A stretch of DNA of 64,000 nucleotides from Halodurantibacterium flavum (GTDB taxonomy: Bacteria; Pseudomonadota; Alphaproteobacteria; Rhodobacterales; Rhodobacteraceae): positions 1-64,000 of the forward strand of contig NZ_JBHUGH010000003.1 in NCBI RefSeq assembly GCF_042681825.1. The letters run 5' to 3'. The notes below the pieces were generated by a model. The model saw nothing but the letters and a program-made list of their open reading frames with translations. It ran no database searches and was not told the origin of the DNA. Numbering within the stretch: position 1 is the stretch's first letter; every line of letters starts with the position of its first letter. Below, piece after piece: positions 62,217 through 64,000 of this stretch. Made by a program: the position numbers and the translations under genes.

Positions 62217-62244
62217 AAGGCCCGCCAATCTGGCGGGCCTTTTT
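62217..62244 (+). terminator. Rho-independent terminator
   Basis: AAGGCCCGCCA and TGGCGGGCCTT form an 11-bp stem with a 3-base loop (62217-62241), followed by TTTTTC. It ends the PRC-barrel gene transcript. Confidence 0.9.
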
Positions 62245-62286
62245 CTTTGGGTCGCTTTACCAGGGCAGTCAGAATGGCCAAATAAA

Positions 62287-62310
62287 AACGGCCCCCGAAG
62301 GGGCCGTTTC
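62287..62310 (-). terminator. Rho-independent terminator of the CsbD gene
   Basis: AAACGGCCCC and GGGGCCGTTT form a 10-bp stem; read on the minus strand it is followed by a T-rich run. It lies 19 bases after the CsbD stop and is convergent with the terminator at 62217. Confidence 0.85.
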
Positions 62311-62328
62311 AAATAGAGGAAAGATGGA

Positions 62329-62523
62329 TCAGCGGCTCGCCCAGTCATCGACCTGACGCTCGGCCTCATCCTTGGCGATTCCATATTTCTCCTGGATCTT
62401 GCCGACGAGCTGGTCGCGCTTGCCGTCGATCCGGTCGAGATCGTCGTCGGTCAGGTCGCCCCACTTTTCCTTGGCGCTGCCGCGAAACTGCTTCCACTTA
62501 CCTTCGATCTGGTCCCAGTTCAT
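62329..62523 (-). CDS. CsbD family stress protein
   Basis: A 64-residue protein of the CsbD family, hydrophilic and helical: MNWDQIEGKWKQFRGSAKEK, then WGDLTDDDLDRIDGKRDQLV and the C-terminal YGIAKDEAERQVDDWA. The family is induced by general stress in many bacteria, function unknown. A GGAAC-N17-CGTT promoter lies upstream. It is divergent from the DUF883 gene. Confidence 0.93.
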   Translation of the reverse strand: MNWDQIEGKWKQFRGSAKEKWGDLTDDDLDRIDGKRDQLVGKIQEKYGIAKDEAERQVDDWASR

Positions 62524-62558
62524 CTTGGGTCTCCTTCAGTTGGATTCATCATCAAGGC

Positions 62559-62584
62559 AACGCGGGCCTTGAGGCAGCGGTTCC
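62559..62584 (-). promoter_or_regulatory. EcfG-type promoter of the CsbD gene
   Basis: On the minus strand GGAAC (62584-62580) and CGTT (62562-62559) are separated by 17 bases, 36 bases before the ATG at 62523. Both elements are exact matches to the alphaproteobacterial general stress sigma factor consensus. Confidence 0.65.
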
Positions 62585-62625
62585 GCTGAAAGGAACGGCC
62601 TGACAAAGGAAAACACGCGGCCTGA

Positions 62626-62650
62626 GGAACCTCGGGGGAAGGGCTGCGTT
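62626..62650 (+). promoter_or_regulatory. EcfG-type promoter of the DUF883 gene
   Basis: GGAAC at 62626-62630, 16 bases, CGTT at 62647-62650, 35 bases before the ATG at 62685. Exact match to the general stress consensus and divergent to the CsbD promoter 42 bases away. Confidence 0.65.
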
Positions 62651-62684
62651 TGAACACGAGACATCACATATGAGGGAGACAGCC

Positions 62685-62990
62685 ATGTCCCGCAACGAAC
62701 CCACCACCGAGGATCTTTCGCGCCAGATGGACGTGCTGCGTGCCGATCTGGCCCGGATCACCGAAACCATGACCGAGATGGGCCGCGCCCAGGGCCGCGC
62801 GCTGGCAGACGACCTGCGCGGCCGCGCGGAACGTGCAAAGGCGGAAGGTGAGCGTCAGGCCGAATATCTTCAGCATCGCGCGGAAGAAATGGTCGATGAA
62901 GCCGCCGAGATGGTGCGCCGCCAGCCGGCCATGGCGCTGGGTGTCGCCGCCGGGCTCGGCTTTCTGCTGGGCCTGATTTCCCGGAAATAA
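62685..62990 (+). CDS. DUF883 family membrane-anchored protein (ElaB/YqjD type)
   Basis: A 101-residue protein with a long hydrophilic helix (residues 1-75, with RADLARITETMTEMG) and one C-terminal membrane span (about 80-98, PAMALGVAAGLGFLLGLISRK). ElaB/YqjD proteins bind ribosomes at the inner membrane in stationary phase in E. coli. ATG 62685 follows AGGGAGACAGCC; an ATG 15 bases upstream lacks a binding site. The next gene (holin-like) starts 3 bases after the stop, as yqjD-yqjE in E. coli. Confidence 0.9.
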   Translation: MSRNEPTTEDLSRQMDVLRADLARITETMTEMGRAQGRALADDLRGRAERAKAEGERQAEYLQHRAEEMVDEAAEMVRRQPAMALGVAAGLGFLLGLISRK

Positions 62991-62993
62991 GGC

Positions 62994-63386
62994 ATGATGA
63001 TCCCCTCACCGCAGCTGATAAAGGACCGCGCCGCGCGGACCGCCAAGCAGATATTCCTTTCGGTCATGGGGGCCCTCATGGCCCTTGTCGGCCTTGGCTT
63101 TCTCATTTCCGCGCTCTGGATTTACCTCGCCCGGCTGGAAGGGAGCCTTTTCGCCTCTCTTGCGGTGGGGGTGATCTTTGTCCTGCTGGCCGGGATACTG
63201 TTCCTTCTCGGCAAACTGGCCGGGCGCCCGCCACGGGTTCGGGCGACGCCGCGCGGAAACGCCTATTACGATCCGCGCGTCGGCGCCGATCCGTACGCGC
63301 CGCCCCGTGGCGAATATCCGCCCCTGCTCGAGGCGTTCATATTCGGCCTGAACACCGCGTCCCGGATGCGGCGGCGGCGGCGCTGA
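62994..63386 (+). CDS. Holin-like membrane protein (YqjE/phage holin superfamily)
   Basis: A 130-residue protein with two membrane spans (about 18-45 and 52-75: ALMALVGLGFLISALWIYLA and LAVGVIFVLLAGILFLLG), followed by a cytoplasmic tail with Tyr/Pro-rich segments (PYAPPRGEYPPLLEAF) and a basic end. It is arranged like E. coli YqjE behind YqjD. It follows the DUF883 gene almost immediately and is ended by a strong terminator. Confidence 0.85.
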   Translation: MMIPSPQLIKDRAARTAKQIFLSVMGALMALVGLGFLISALWIYLARLEGSLFASLAVGVIFVLLAGILFLLGKLAGRPPRVRATPRGNAYYDPRVGADPYAPPRGEYPPLLEAFIFGLNTASRMRRRRR

Positions 63387-63407
63387 AACTGTTAAACGTG
63401 AATTGAG

Positions 63408-63434
63408 ACCGGCCGATCATCGGCCGGTTTTTTA
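63408..63434 (+). terminator. Rho-independent terminator
   Basis: ACCGGCCGAT and ATCGGCCGGT form a 10-bp perfect stem around a single C (minimal loop in fact larger), then TTTTTTAT. It closes the DUF883-holin unit. Confidence 0.9.
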
Positions 63435-63457
63435 TACCGGCCCCAAATAAGACGCGC

Positions 63458-63482
63458 GGAACTTCTGGAACCTGCACAGGTT
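63458..63482 (+). promoter_or_regulatory. EcfG-type promoter candidate for the DUF1328 gene
   Basis: GGAAC at 63458-63462, 16 bases, GGTT at 63479-63482, 51 bases before the ATG at 63533. Same architecture as the PRC-barrel promoter, with GGTT in place of CGTT. Confidence 0.45.
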
Positions 63483-63532
63483 GATTTTCAAATGCGACCC
63501 GGTTCGCACCTGAAATCACGAAAGGAAACCAG

Positions 63533-63697
63533 ATGCTCCAATGGGCAGCCATATTTCTTGTGATCGCGCTGATCGCCGCATTGTTCGGCTTTGGCGGCGT
63601 TGCCGCGGCCTCGGCCAATATCGCGCAGATCCTGTTCTTCGTCTTTCTTGTCCTGTTCGTCATCGCGCTTTTGGCGCGGGCCGTCAGGGGAAGATGA
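63533..63697 (+). CDS. DUF1328 (UPF0391) small membrane protein
   Basis: A 54-residue protein: MLQWAAIFLVIALIAALFGF, then GGVAAASANIAQILFFVFLV, ending RAVRGR. Two short membrane spans with a Gly-rich turn are typical of the DUF1328/YtjA family, linked to stress or stationary phase. AAAGGAAACC precedes the ATG. It is easily missed because of its size. Confidence 0.92.
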   Translation: MLQWAAIFLVIALIAALFGFGGVAAASANIAQILFFVFLVLFVIALLARAVRGR

Positions 63698-63710
63698 AAA
63701 CGGGCTGAGA

Positions 63711-63786
<76 letters not shown>

Positions 63787-63852
63787 CACGACGGATCTCT
63801 GCCTCGCGGCAGCGGAGGAGTCAAGGCCCCCGCTGCCGCGTCATTTCAGGGG

Positions 63853-64000
63853 TCATTCTGCCGCTGCGGCGTATTCCTCCATCGGCGGGCAGGTGCAGAT
63901 CAGGTTGCGGTCGCCATGGGCATTGTCGACCCGGCCGACCGGCGGCCAGTATTTGTCCACGCGGAACGCCCCCGGTGGGAAACATCCCTGTTCGCGGCAG
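63853..64000 (-). CDS. gcvP: Glycine dehydrogenase (decarboxylating), C-terminal end
   Basis: The last 48 codons of GcvP, the PLP-dependent P protein of the glycine cleavage system, cut by the window edge. Seen: FPPGAFRVDKYWPPVGRVDN, HGDRNLICTCPPMEEYAAAA and TGA at 63855-63853. This C-terminal sequence is highly specific to GcvP. The rest of the gene lies beyond 64000. Confidence 0.93.
   Translation of the reverse strand, partial: CREQGCFPPGAFRVDKYWPPVGRVDNAHGDRNLICTCPPMEEYAAAAE

Overview
The window is a high-GC chromosomal segment of an alphaproteobacterium, most likely a member of the Rhodobacterales (Paracoccaceae/Roseobacteraceae type). The evidence is the gene content and order: cdd-deoA-deoB-add-upp, serB/serC/serA with a serC leader, a MerR-controlled beta-oxidation operon, an NDUFS4-like complex I accessory protein, a GAAC-N7-GAAC SOS box before uvrB, and typical alphaproteobacterial tRNA sequences. 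I cannot name a genus from the sequence alone.

Region 1-11715 is the right part of an integrated mobile island. Its right boundary is a 3' fragment of tRNA-Gly(GCC) next to a complete tyrosine integrase. The left boundary lies outside the window. The island carries the tail of an IS5-type transposase, a complete IS110-family transposase with a long 3' non-coding tail, and a tightly packed minus-strand block of plasmid-like genes: a small membrane protein, a possible replication/HTH protein, a DUF932-type protein, a RadC/JAMM protein, a large ParB-like protein and several small orphans. Two adjacent small genes near the left end each lack one base just after their start codons. A fragment of a YcaQ-type glycosylase gene sits beside the integrase.

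Region 11720-23526 is ordinary chromosome: an acyl-CoA synthetase, an ABC exporter, a sodium:alanine symporter, tRNA-Gly(TCC), a periplasmic 5'-nucleotidase, a DUF952 protein with pyrD, a MATE exporter co-transcribed with two hotdog thioesterases, and a divergent MerR regulator. Region 23555-31679 is a glycan-synthesis cluster with two glycosyltransferases (one a GT2-GT4 fusion) and three proteins I do not recognise. It lies between two similar MerR genes, and the second MerR gene heads a fatty-acid beta-oxidation operon (acyl-CoA dehydrogenase, GST-like protein, thiolase, FadB; 31770-38070).

Region 38037-56984 is housekeeping: an EamA transporter, nucleoside salvage, malic enzyme, sufE, RNase D, purN-purM, a tRNA with anticodon CAT, a TSUP transporter, serB divergent from serC-serA, and a LysR regulator. 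Region 57169-64000 holds a secreted protein made of 55-residue repeats, tRNA-Arg(TCT), the NDUFS4-like gene, SOS-boxed uvrB, and a small envelope/stress cluster (PRC-barrel, CsbD, DUF883, holin-like and DUF1328 proteins). The transcription units of that cluster share a GGAAC-N16/17-(C/G)GTT promoter architecture typical of EcfG-type general stress sigma factors. The window ends with tRNA-Ala(CGC) and the 3' end of gcvP.
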